A stretch of 64,000 bases of DNA from Tubulanus polymorphus (lineage: Eukaryota; Nemertea; Palaeonemertea; Tubulaniformes; Tubulanidae): the NCBI RefSeq assembly GCF_964204645.1, contig NC_134029.1, positions 5,651,001 to 5,715,000 of the forward strand, written 5' to 3'. The notes beneath the pieces are model-generated. The model ran no database searches and had not been told where the DNA came from. It saw nothing but the letters and a program-made list of their open reading frames with translations. This document shows positions 38,401 to 49,226 of this stretch, piece by piece (the first letter of the stretch is position 1; each line of letters begins with the position of its first letter). Position numbers and translations under genes: made by a program.

Positions 38401-39241
38401 AGTCTGACTTGGATTGTGCAATATCCTAGACTTGTGGGTGTATAGTAAAATACTCACTGAGAAAATTTTGTTTTCGTTTTTAGGTGAATGTGGGGTAAGT
38501 GATGAGAGAAATGTCTGTTTTGATAGCATTCATTAGAAAATATTGTCAACGTGTACGATTCATCAACGAACTATTATATCATGAAATTTCATTTGTAGGA
38601 CACTCTTTGTAAACCGACTGAAAAGTGTATCAAAACTGGAATGCAACAAGCTTTCTGTGTACCGAGTAAGTGACGAAAAGTCGAGAACTTTACAAAAAAT
38701 TCGCACCGTTCGGTGCACTTCACTCATTCAGTGTGCAAGATCTAGATGGGGCGAATGAGTTATGGACACGTACCAAAAAATTCAGTGTCTCGCGATCTGA
38801 ATTATGTTTCGCAGAGAAAATACACTTCATTCTTTTTAAATATCGAAAAACGGTTATCGATTTCAACTTTCAGCTTTGAAGTGGAAAGAAGGAAACAAAC
38901 TGCCGTGGGGACCTCATCACCAGAATCTGAATCCCGACCCATATCAGCCTCCGTCTTGGATGAACATCAATCAGCCCCCTCAGCATCGTTATCACCAGTA
39001 TCGACCACAGTGGGACATGTGGCAAAAACAACAGAATCCTTGGCCATCGCAGCAATATCACAATCCATGGCAATCACAACAATACCAACCATGGCCTCAA
39101 CATCAGCAGCACTGGCAACCGTGGACAACTTTCGGAAATCAGTACAACGGTGGTTTTAATCCTGGCTATAGTTATAACAATGGTAACCACAACCACAACA
39201 ACAATAACAATAACAATAACAATCCGTGGTACTTTGGTTGA
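35429..39241 (+). CDS. Secreted TIL-VWD-C8-TIL-TIL protein with W/Q/N/P-rich tail (copy A, intact)
   Basis: Ten exons: 35429-35507, 35639-35854, 36102-36367, 36718-37055, 37183-37478, 37774-37953, 38081-38260, 38484-38494, 38599-38665 and 38874-39241. They total 2001 bases, or 666 aa, with every phase closing. Residues 1-22 form a signal peptide. TIL 1 spans about 28-98 with a charged KSDSDKQETETEQ loop. The VWD domain (about 104-290) opens with CTCGGFGDVHYASFDG and contains GICGNCNGNLDDDW. A C8-like domain (about 300-398) ends VPDWKQQHGIC. TIL 2 and TIL 3 occupy one exon each (399-518). A follistatin-like knot (CGDTLCKPTEKC) spans exons 8-9. The last exon encodes a tail rich in Trp, Gln, Pro, His and Asn with NPW and QQYQPW motifs, ending PWYFG. 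VWD-C8-TIL units build gel mucins and animal adhesive proteins. A secreted matrix or adhesive role is inferred. The recognised domains are firm; the follistatin-like call is tentative. Confidence 0.88.
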
Positions 39242-39354
39242 ACGATATGCAACACATTTCATATTTCATACGTAGATGGTATTTTTTTCATTGATCCAAT
39301 TGTGTTCATACCATATTCAATTTATCGATGGAATGTTCTTTGGTAGGCTTATAT

Positions 39355-39360
39355 AATAAA
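39355..39360 (+). terminator. Poly(A) signal of VWD copy A
   Basis: AATAAA about 115 bases after the stop codon. The same position is conserved in copy B. Confidence 0.7.
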
Positions 39361-39407
39361 GCGAATATACATGATATTTACGTCGTTAGTTAAGTCTTCA
39401 ATACGAA

Positions 39408-39496
39408 TCACAAATATTCGAAAAACTCGCAGAAGAAACCTTTTTTGTTGGAACAAGGAGTCGTCAAACGGAAAGGTTACGGTGTTTGAAGTGTAA
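39408..39496 (-). pseudogene. 3' stub of a PAN/C-type-lectin gene (unit 1)
   Basis: About 90 bases matching the end of the lectin last exon. It includes the stop-codon region CACAAATATTCG, GCAGAAGAAACC and a diverged GGAACAAGGAGTCGT. Similarity stops near 39496, where sequence resembling the upstream flank of the VWD gene begins. The rest of the lectin gene is gone, so this is a deletion remnant of the unit-1 lectin. Confidence 0.65.
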
Positions 39497-39499
39497 TGA

Positions 39500-40058
39500 C
39501 CCAAAGTTCTTGTTAATGAAACTACTGAATAAATAACGACATTTTATATTCTATTTTTGGTTCTTAAGTTTTCTCAAATCAACTTGAATTCTCAACACTT
39601 CGAAAATTCGGTTAAGTTTTTCAATATTCATATTCATCTCTTTATCTGTTCAAAAATCAAAAATCTAAATCTATTTGGTTATTCGTTTATGCTCATTGTT
39701 TATTCAGTTAATTTCCGTTAGGTTAAGTTTACCATAGAATAGACTGTATTGACGTAAAGGATGAGTCAAGAACATTGTAATGTTGTGTAATAGTCAAGAT
39801 GACGCCGAAACAATTTACAACAATTTTTACGAAATACATCGTAGTCAACAGCTTTTTTCGATGGAAACGTTGTTGCTCTTTTATTTATTTCGTTCACCAA
39901 ATGTTCCCGAAGTGAATAATCTAAACCTGTTTCCCCACACTGAATCTATTGCAATAACCGCCGTGTTCTCCATCTTCGCAGTTTTTAGCAAATAAGGACA
40001 CTATCTATCGAACTAGAGTAAGAATATTACTTATGAAACCAACCAGCACACAGTCATC
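39500..40058. other. Duplicated VWD upstream flank
   Basis: Counterpart of about 34800-35428. It contains matching blocks (ACTGAATAAATAAC, TCAACTTGAATTCTCAACAC, GTCAAGAACATTGTAATG, ATCTTCGCAGTTTTTA). No ORF of interest. Confidence 0.6.
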
Positions 40059-43000
40059 ATGATCTTATCGCTTTACATAGGTATTTTGATTACTAATCTA
40101 GTTACAAAATCCACAACTGGAGAGACAGAAGCAGGTAATATATGCACATTATAACTATATTTGAATGTCAAAGATTTATAATCAAAATAGTTATTTTGTA
40201 AGAGATAAAGTTTATCAGGGATCACACCCTTTTTATATGCAACGAACATCAGATTGTGTCGGGGGACAAATATTCTACCCGGGTAGAAAACCTGGATGTT
40301 ATCGGACCTGCGATTATCCAAATGGCTGCTTTTCAAAGAAAAGAATATCTAAAATGAAAAGCGACTCGGACAAACAGGAAACCGAAACTGAACAGGGAGC
40401 ATGCGACTGTCCAGAAGGGAAGGTTTGGCTCAATAATGCTTGTGTTGATCCTGCGGTAGGAAACTGTCGTAAGTACAAACATGGACTCTAAAACGTTTTA
40501 AAATAAATGGTAAACGAATTCAAACGTATAATGAACGATCTAATTCTGATGGATTTTATCGGTATCGGGTTGTTAAAAGTTGTATGTCTTCGAACAGCCC
40601 CAAGGTTATGCACGTGCAATGGATTCGGTGATGTCCACTATACAAGTTACGACGGACAATCGATCGATTTGATGGGCAAGTGTACCTATTTACTGTCCGA
40701 AACAACTAGCGTCTCCGACACTGACCCTTGTCATCATAAAATCACCGGCAAGAACAACCCACTTCCGAACTGGAGACAAGAGGTGACGTGGCTTCAACAT
40801 GTAGATATCAAAATCGGTCGATCCGCTGATAGAATCCGATTGCTGAATGGCTTCAGGATACAGGTATATCTTAAGCCGGATGCACCCAGCAGTAGAAAAA
40901 CATATTTCCCAGGGAAATAAGGCTGTTTTTGTATGTTTTTGTTCGGCCATTTGTAGCACGACAAAAAATTCACAATTCAGATATTAACGATACCTCAAAT
41001 GTGTTTCGTCTCAAATGTGCTTCTGTATACGTCTGAGTGCGTCTGGCTTTTTTCCAGGATTTGTATTTCCAAAACGACATTAACTTTGACCTACTGTGTG
41101 TGCTGTACATTTTATGATTAACAACAAAATTCTTGCTTCAATCGTAAAATGAGCACGCCGTTGAGCAAATGAGTAGGATCTGATGAGTTCGATTAAAAAC
41201 TATTTGCAGATTGGTGACAATGAATATCCAGACGCTGCTAGTGTTCCGGATAGTATCAAAACCGCCAATAACATCGATTTCTACAAAAGTCACAACACAA
41301 TAGTATTCGAAGATAAACAATGTGACCTAAAGGTGAAGTTTGGAATCTTCGCTGTGAGATTCAAACGAGAAACTTCGCCGGAAATCTGAAAGGTATCTGC
41401 GGTAATTGTAACGGGAATTTAGATGATGATTGGTCACGATGTGACGATGGAACTTTGGTGCCAACTACCGGAGGTGTAAACGTACGGAACGCTGCATTTG
41501 TATGTAACCAGATGCAGGAACTAGACGGTCTTAAAGAGTGTTACGAAGCTCTTCCCACAACAGAATCTCAGCAGATTCTTCAATCCTGTTCATCAGATGC
41601 GTGGGCTGTGGCGTCCGACACGCAAGTTGAATACATCGTCTGCGCAGCTATGGAGGAGCAAGCAGACGCGTGCAAAGCTCGTTCTATGGAAGTAACTGAT
41701 TGGAAGCAACAACATGGAATATACAGTAAGTTTTTCAATAACCTTTCTGAGTATGACGCTACTCCCTCGGGAGTTGCGAACATAGATAGCATCGGCACTT
41801 CGCAATGAAGACTTTTTTAGGCCGGGTGCACAGTGGCATTAGCTTATGCAATGAAGTCAACCTGATCAGATTACCGGTTGTATAACTTTTCTCTTCTCAA
41901 AAACGCTCACTGAATAACGCGATTTCTTCCTCGGCCAATGGTGTGATATTGTATTACATCTGCTTGACCTTGACCGTGACCATGTGTCGAATCTATCATC
42001 GACGGTTTCTTTTCCTTTTGTTTAAAGCTGCTGCAGATTCGTGTACAGGAAATACATTTTACTCGCCATCCAGAACTACAGGTTGCAAGAAAACATGCGA
42101 CGAACCAAACGGTCCACCTAACTGTCAGGAAACTGTGTCCCCGGGATGTGATTGTCCCGATGGTATGGTTTGGTATAAAGACGACTGCATAAACCCCTCA
42201 GTCTGCGGTAAATTCATCTTTCCATAACATATGTCTTTGAGAAATGCAAAAAATGATTGGTGTAAATATTTGGCTGCTCTAATTACGATATGCCGTACTC
42301 AACTAAAACATCATCGCCTCTTTCTTTTCCCAAGACGCTGCCAAATTGTGTACCGGACAACTGGCCTACTCGAAAACGAAGAAGGAGAATTGTAAACGAA
42401 CGTGCAAAGATCCGGATGGCCCAGAAACATGCGGTAATCTTGCACCAGGCTGTGATTGTCCCAGCGATCATGTGTGGCATAACGATAAATGCTTTCCTAA
42501 AACATACTGCAACGGTAAGCTAACACTTTTTTCATTTCCAAAATAGTTGCTTGAGCCGATTCCAGAGTCAACGTCAATGTTTTTGGCCTATTTTTGAACC
42601 CGTGACGTACCTATAAATATAGGGATAAGATAGGGGTCAAAGTGGATTCTGGAATCGGACATGCATTGCGTAATAAAGCCTAGACTTGTGGGTATATGGT
42701 ATTCACAAAGACGATTATTTTATTTTTTAGGCGAATGTGGGGTAAGTGATGATGAGAGGAAATGCCTGTTTCGATAGCATTATGTCCACATGTTCGATTC
42801 ATTGACAAACAAAGATATCCTGAAATTTTATTTGTAGGACACTCTTTGTAAACCGTCTGAAAAGTGAATCAAAACGGGAATGCAACAAGCTTTCTGTGTA
42901 CCGAGTAAGTGACGAAAAGTTGACACTCTAGTGTGCAAGATCTCCGCTAGATGGGGCGAATGAGTTATGGACACGTAGAAAAATCAGTGTCTCGCGATCT

Positions 43001-43390
43001 GAATTATGTTTCGCAGAGAAAATACACTTCATTCTTTTTAAATATCGAAAAACGGTTATCGATTTCATCTTTCAGCTTTGAAGTGGAAAGAAGGAAACAA
43101 ACTGCCGTGGGGACCTCATCACCAGAATCTGAATCCCGACCCATATCAGCCTCCGTCTTGGATGAACATCAATCAGCCCCCTCAGCATCGTTATCACCAA
43201 TATCGACCACAGTGGGACATGTGGCAAAAACAACAGAATCCATGGCCATCGCAGCAATATCACAATCCATGGCAACCACAACAATACCAACCATGGCCTC
43301 AACATCAGCATCACTGGCAACCGTGGACAACTTTCGGACATCAGTACAACGGTGGTTTTAATCCTGGCTATAGTCATAACAATGGTAACC

Positions 43391-43457
<67 letters not shown>

Positions 43458-43476
43458 CCCGTGGTATTTTGGTTGA
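40059..43476 (+). pseudogene. Second VWD/TIL gene (copy B), disrupted
   Basis: Counterpart exons at 40059-40134 (signal peptide), 40253-40468 (TIL), 40598-40863 (VWD start), 41210-41725 (VWD end fused to C8), 42028-42207, 42335-42514, 42731-42741 (11-base exon), 42838-42904 and 43076-43476. Lesions relative to copy A: loss of one G near 41342 shifts the frame in VWD; a deletion joins AACGCTGCATTTG directly to the C8 coding sequence, removing the end of exon 4, the intron and the start of exon 5; the last C8 cysteine becomes Tyr (HGIYS); and TGT becomes TGA at 42865-42867 in the follistatin-like segment. Splice sites are otherwise kept and many exons are nearly identical to copy A, so decay is recent. 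It could still be transcribed. Sequencing error could explain the single-base change but not the deletion plus the stop. Confidence 0.75.
43393..43458 (+). repeat. (AAC)22 trinucleotide repeat encoding poly-Asn
   Basis: Twenty-two perfect AAC units in the last exon of copy B, at the place where copy A has nine Asn codons of mixed AAC/AAT. A mirror ORF (poly-Val) on the minus strand is a shadow of this repeat. Confidence 0.9.
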
Positions 43477-43577
43477 ATTATATGCATTATTTTTCATATT
43501 TTATAGAAGTCTTTTGATCAATCGAATTGTATTCTTACTATGTTTGATTTATCGATGGAATGTTCTTTGGTAGGCTT

Positions 43578-43583
43578 AATAAA
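43578..43583 (+). terminator. Poly(A) signal of VWD copy B
   Basis: AATAAA about 100 bases after the stop codon, in a context shared with copy A (GGCTTA upstream, GCGAATATAC downstream). It lies only about 45 bases from the end of the convergent lectin gene, so the two 3' UTRs probably overlap. Confidence 0.65.
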
Positions 43584-43626
43584 GCGAATATACTATGTAT
43601 GTCATCAATTCAGTCATAAATACTAA

Positions 43627-45069
43627 TCACAAATATTCGATGAATTCGCACACGAAACCTTTTCTGTCGAAGCAAGGAGTCGTATAAAGCCAAGGTGCCG
43701 GTATTTGAGATGCAATGATCCAAAATCGAGCACATTCCTCCCATATCTTAGCAATATCGTTGGGATGCCAAAATGATTTATCGACAAGCGGTCCACTTCC
43801 GTTAAGCCAGCGCATTTTCTCCGGGTAACCAGCAGGACCTCTTATAGCAACGAAATAATGTCCTGTAAAAATGAAACTGATTATTAAATGTAAGGAAACT
43901 GCATGAAATGATCCATGATTATGTGCTAATTTCGATGGATTTCTAATTTGGGTTTTTTACAAGTGGTTTTGAATGCTTGAAGTCTACGTGACTACGGGTA
44001 AGGGCAGGGAGTCTATGGACATTTACCTGAATTGTTATCAAGTAGATCGTGGAGCGTCGTCCATTCTAACGGACTGAGGACTGAAGCCAGATTGCCCCCG
44101 TTCTTCCAGCATTCCTCGCTAGCTTCTGTCACATTTACTTGGATGCCAGGCGGTGAAAGTTTGAATGTCTTTTTTCCGTCCTATTGTACATAAAAAGTAA
44201 ACAAAAACTAAGTTATAATAACCCGGTGCTCGATGGCACAAAGAAGTTATTTTTTATAGTAATGATAATGATATCTATTCGCCATCTATGCAATGGCTGG
44301 GTGCTTGAAAAACCGATAGAGGCTGTGTCATGAAGCATCCAGAAAACAGAGACGGGCTGAGGACTGAAACCAGAAACTTATTGATAATTGAAGAGATAGG
44401 ATAAAGATGTGGATGAAATGGGAATGCGAAAAGGGAGTAGTCTGCTTCAAAAATAGTTTTATGATTCATTGATTTCAAAGGATTTTAATTTGAATGACAT
44501 AAGACCAAAATTGAATTTGGTATCTGCCATTAACCGTGTTTTTAAAATCTATTTATAGATTTTGGATTGCTTTTTTGATCGAATAGTTTTGGATTTGCAA
44601 GATGATTGGTTTTTCCAAGGAAAGATTTATTATTAAACTTGAAGGCAACTCTCGAATAGTTTCTATTGCTAGATAGAAAGAACTTTTTTTCAAATTGCCA
44701 TCGCTAGAAAATGAAACGTTCGAGAAGATGTCCACAATTTGAATCTTTATGAAAAAAATATCTAAGCTAACTCACCTTGTAGAAGAAACGTATCTTTGCA
44801 TTTCTATCGATGGGTTGCAAAGCATTGTATATGAATCTGTTATATAATCGGCAAAGTCCAGGACTAACTTGAAATCCGGAACAAGTCAACATCGTTTGAC
44901 AGTACAAAGAGCAAATGGCGGCTGAATCAGCGCTCGTTTCGAGCAAGATTACCTTCTGTTCAGAACCAACGATACCTCCAATCTGTCTATACCAGCCATA
45001 GGTCGTCTGTGAAATTACGACCGTTGATGACATTAAAACAACAGAAATAACCAAAAAGTACATCTGCAT
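43627..45069 (-). CDS. Secreted PAN/apple plus C-type-lectin protein 1 (intact)
   Basis: Three exons on the minus strand (44776-45069, 44027-44180, 43627-43862) total 684 bases, or 227 aa, with phases 0 and 1 closing. Residues 1-20 are a signal peptide. Residues 24-98 form a PAN/apple-like module with Cys 53, 57, 63 and 73. Residues 99-227 are a C-type lectin domain split over two exons, with the four framework cysteines C122, C193, C213 and C221 and a conserved MRWLNGSG segment. The usual sugar-binding EPN/QPD and WND motifs are absent: HPND and PWLYTTPC stand there, so calcium-dependent sugar binding is doubtful. It is secreted and may recognise glycans or proteins. It lies tail to tail with VWD copy B. 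It is very similar to the copies at 47.6 and 49.4 kb. Confidence 0.85.
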
Positions 45070-46232
45070 CGTTTACGTTGCTTCTTGTCTGTGCCAGGAT
45101 TGATAAGAAATGCTCAGGGCGGCGTTCACACGGGGTTTGAATAGGATACCATTCTATAAGTGGTCACACGATTGAATCATGGTTAACGATATCACATTTC
45201 AATTTGCAAGTGGAAGCAAGGAAACAAACCATCATGCAAGGGGGACTCATTGCCGTAACTTTATGCGGCACGATGCATTAACGTATACTCATAAAACCCC
45301 TGTACCGGTAAATGAGCGCTCGAGGTGCTTAAAGTGCGCAACTGGTTGAAAAATTCTCTCATATATCTGATTCTGTATGAATCCATTACATTCCGTACCT
45401 TACAGTCTCCTTACTATCCTACTCAATGGTTTTAAATCAGTGGCGGATTTAGGGGTGGACTCGAATGATCGGACTTCCTACTGAAGTTGAAATTTGACGC
45501 TCATAGCATCGGACTTTCCTACGTTTAGGTATTTCTTCATAAATATCCCAACTAGTGGCCTTTGAAACGGCTGCTTAATACGAGAGACTTTTACCAAATT
45601 TCTCTTTGAAAACATTTTGTTTAAAAAAAAAAATCAATTGAAAGTATGATTCAAACTACAAGAGTATAATAGAGTAAGGAGGCCAATCGTTAAGCAGGAA
45701 TATAGTTTGTGAGGTCTCTCAGCGCGCCATAATTTGCGTCAAGCGCAAATGGCAAGCATAGAACTATAAGCGACACAACTATAAACGTTTAAAAATAATC
45801 AGGGCCCAGTTTCACAAAAATGATGAAATCCTAAAATAAATCATTTTAAGAGAAACCGAATCACTGGTCCAGTCCATATCAGGGATTAACATGACAGACC
45901 CTCGCAGTTTGTAAATAATCCCCTGATTATCTTGTTGTGTAACGTATCATAAGTCTTCACCACTGACGTCACGTGCGAGACCTCTGCAAGAGACTGCGTG
46001 ATACGGCTCCGCAATACTCGAGGTAGCGCTCACATTCGAAATGAATTCAACTCGTATTTATTTGGTAAACCCGTCATATTTGCCCTCAAATCCCACACAG
46101 GCGATAAAAAGTATCATCAAATTGAAAATGCAGAATTGTAAAGTTTTGTGAAATGAAATATTAATGAAATCGAATGAATTGTTTTGATGAGAAATTAAAC
46201 ATTTATAGGATCGGCTTCGGTTGTTCGGTGCG
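45070..46232. other. Intergenic region, nothing recognised
   Basis: Lies between the divergent starts of lectin 1 (-) and the orphan PAN gene (+), so it may hold both promoters. No domain-bearing ORF or clear repeat. Confidence 0.45.
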
Positions 46233-47251
46233 ATGGACTTCAGTAAAAATTGTCAGTTACATTTATCTTTCGTCAACATGATCCACAGCGCAGCTCATTT
46301 TGGATTACGGCACATTTTCTTATGGATAACGCTCATTATGACTTCATTAACAGGTAGTAGTTACGTAGTTACGTTGTTACGTAGGTCTAGTTCCACAGTC
46401 GGACTAGAATAAGGCCAGTCTAAGCTAAATTATTTCATGTAGCATTTTAGTCCCGTGTAAAAGTGGCGAAACCCAAAATTGTAGTCGTGGCTCCTCTGTA
46501 ATATCATAATATCATTTTATGTGACCACACAGTCTGCGAAATCAAGCTCACGCCGAGGCGGCAAAGACCTTCCACAGACCATTCATACGCAATCTTTAGA
46601 TTGATCGTATAGGTCGGATTTGGAATGTTCGGGTACAATATGCAGTTTGGCAAGTTCGACAAAAAGGTCACGTTTTTGTTCGCAATGACGACTCTGCGGG
46701 CTCAGTACAGAACACGAGAATTTTATAATGAAACGGTGGCCGAATATACGTTTTAATGTTAAGCCGCACTCGAGAAGACTGGTAAATTCCTGAACCAATA
46801 AAGGATTCCATTTATTGTGGTTTTGCATAAACATGACCCAGTTCCATAGTTTTAAAATTGATCATTTTCAAATATGCAGGGTCGAATTTGAACTCGAACT
46901 GTGGAACTGGATGCATATTTCATTACCGCATATTTCATCTACGCATTTTCAGCGAATGATTTGAATACCTCGGGGCTTTACGGTAGAAAAGAAGGGGATT
47001 GTCTCGGACTTGATATTGGTATGATGATAAGCCGTGATTTGTCTAAGTGCACTGATGCATGTGACGCCACGTACAGGTGTGTCGGCTTGGTTGTGGTACT
47101 TAAAGGAGGTCCGCCGTTCGAATGCTGGTTGAAATATCGTAAATGCCCGAATTTGGAACCACAGCAGTCGATATATTTCTTGGAGAAACTTTACAGTAAT
47201 AACGGTAAGGCACGTGATGCGGGTCCGTTATGCAGAAGGCAGGGAAGGTAA
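46233..47251 (+). CDS. Small secreted PAN/apple-domain protein, possibly truncated
   Basis: Exon 1 (46233-46353) encodes a signal peptide (core FLWITLIMTSLTG; an internal Met at 46278 is an alternative start) and ends in phase 1 at a GTAGTA donor. Exon 2 starts at 46953 after TTTTCAG in matching phase. It encodes about 83 residues of a PAN/apple-like module: GDCLGLDIGM, then CTDACDATYRC, ECWLKYRKC and YFLEKLY. A good donor (ACG|GTAAGG) sits at 47204/47205 in the same phase as the PAN-to-lectin junctions nearby, but no lectin exon follows on this strand. Read through, the frame stops at 47249-47251. It may be an orphan PAN protein or a PAN-lectin gene that lost its 3' exons. The module is diverged from the three neighbouring lectin genes. 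Confidence 0.5.
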
Positions 47252-47460
47252 AGGTGATCGAATTCGCGAATGGTAGCAGATGAGGTTTAATTCACATGGG
47301 GTAACCCAACCTTGATAAGTAGCGTTGAAAAAAGACATCCATTAAATTCTAAACCTATATTCCGAATTCTACGTGTTTTAAGCCCGGGTATCTGCCCTGA
47401 TTCACGGTTCATTCCGCAGAATTTGCATTCATCTATAAAAGCATAATTTTCCTAGATATT

Positions 47461-47645
47461 ATTATAACAACAATAACAAAAACTCATGCATTTTCATATT
47501 TCATAGATTTTTCGATTGATCCAATTCTTAAGTTGTTCATGAATGAAATAAATATCCCTTAAAAGGCTTATCATGATAAACTTGATAATAACAGAGCGAA
47601 TTGCGGTATGTTGTATGTGCATCATCAGTCTTCAATGAGAATCAC
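47461..47645 (+). pseudogene. Remnant of a VWD-gene 3' end (unit 3)
   Basis: AACAACAATAACAAAAAC recalls the poly-Asn end of the VWD tail. It is followed by TTTTCATATTTCATAGATTT and GATTGATCCAATTC, which match the 3' UTRs of copies A and B, and then the short spacer to the lectin stop. The upstream VWD exons are missing. Confidence 0.55.
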
Positions 47646-48712
47646 AAATATTCGATAAATTCGCAGACAAAACCTATTTTGATAGAGCAATCAGTCGTGC
47701 AAAGCCAAGGTGCCGGTGTTTGAGGTGCAATGATCCGAAATCGAGCACAATTTTCATTTTCCTTGGCAGCGTCATTTGGAAACCATGATGTCTTATCGAC
47801 GAGCGCCCACTTCCGTTAAGCCAGCGCATTTTGTCCGGGTAACCAGCAAGACCTCTTACAGCAACAAAATATTCCCCTGTAAAAAAATATATCATAAAAT
47901 CGAAACTGCGTCATCTAACGTAAACAAACTGTATAAAACGACGCATAATCATGTACCAATATCGATGTATTTCTAATCGCTTTAATTCGACTGACAATGA
48001 TTGTTTTTCATAAACATTTTCATTCAAAAAGTTGCAGTAATCGGTCATGTGACGACGGTTACTATAGTAGGGAAACTAAATGTATTTACCGGGATTGTTG
48101 TAAAGTAGATCGTGAAGCGTCATCCATTCTAACGGACTGAGGATTGAAGCCAGATTGCCCCCGTTCTTCCAGCATTCCTCGCTCGCTTCTGCCATATTTA
48201 CTTGGATGCCAGGCGATGAAAGTTTGAACGTCTTCTTCCCGTCCTGTTGTACATAAATGTAACGAAAACCGAGTTTTAAAGATTTTGCACAATATGGCAC
48301 AAAGAAGTTGTTTATTTCAAATTGCCGTCACATGAAATTAAACATCCGAGAAAATAATGCTTGTCCACAACTTGGATCTTACAGAAAAATTTCTAAAAAT
48401 CTAAGTAATTAAACTCACTTTGTAGAAGAAACGAGTCTTCGCATTTCTATCGATGGGCTGCAAGGCATTGTATATGAACGTGTCATATAAACGGCAACGT
48501 CCAGGACTAATTTGAAATCCGGAACAGTTCGACATCGTTTGGCAATACAAAGAGCAAATGGCGGCTGAATCACTGCTCGTTTCGAACAAGATTACATTCT
48601 GTTCAGAGCCGACGATACCTCCGATCTGTCTATACCAGCCATAGTTTGTCTGTGAAATGACGACAGCCGATGACAGTAAAACGACAACAATGACCGAAAA
48701 ATACATCCGCAT
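47642..48712 (-). pseudogene. PAN/C-type-lectin gene 2, frameshifted in last exon
   Basis: Same three-exon structure as its neighbours: 48419-48712, 48090-48243 and 47642-47876. The first two exons are intact (signal peptide, PAN module, first half of the lectin domain with EECWKNGGNLAS). The last exon is 235 bases instead of 236. One base is missing just after the MRWLNGSG codons (about 47801-47808), and the frame then ends early at 47674. Beyond the shift the conserved lectin sequence and its stop codon persist in the other frame. The result is either a recent pseudogene, a truncated secreted protein lacking the last three framework cysteines, or a base-call error. Confidence 0.7.
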
Positions 48713-49226
48713 CGTTTACGTAGCTTCTTGTTTCGGGTGTAATAAGAAATGATTTGGTAAACGAACTACCAACAATCGTGATATCGGATCAAAGCAATGC
48801 GCTGTTGTAATTAACAGTGGAACCTCGTTAAAACCGAACTAATCGGGACGAAATATATTTTTCGTGTATCAGGGCACACTTGATATATATAACGTCTCGT
48901 ATTAGGTTCATTATTTCCGCGCGTCTACACACTGCCATTGTCATTGATAATCCGTATTTCTGTCGATGAATCAATCAACGACTTTTTACTCTTTGTATCC
49001 TTGTGGAGTCACGTCATTAAATTTAATGACTTAACGATCCAAAAATCCGCCACTACTTATTCATGGAAATTATCGGGTTACATATATGAATTTCGAGTCG
49101 ACAAACCTAATTACCCTGTTCGAGGAATATCGTATCAATTAAGCAGATGGAAATATTCAACTGGATCTATAAAATCGCCAATGTTTCTTGAGGCGTTATT
49201 CTAGACGGCCCAAGATGGGCGGGCAG

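Noticed and set aside
38746-39159. 136-137-codon ORFs over the VWD tail exons (also 42951-43361)
   Set aside because: They lie in an alternative frame of the last exon and run through the intron. The tail frame fits the splice phase and ends in a conserved stop.
43072-43497. Minus-strand ORF with a poly-Val run
   Set aside because: It is the antisense shadow of the AAC repeat and tail exon.
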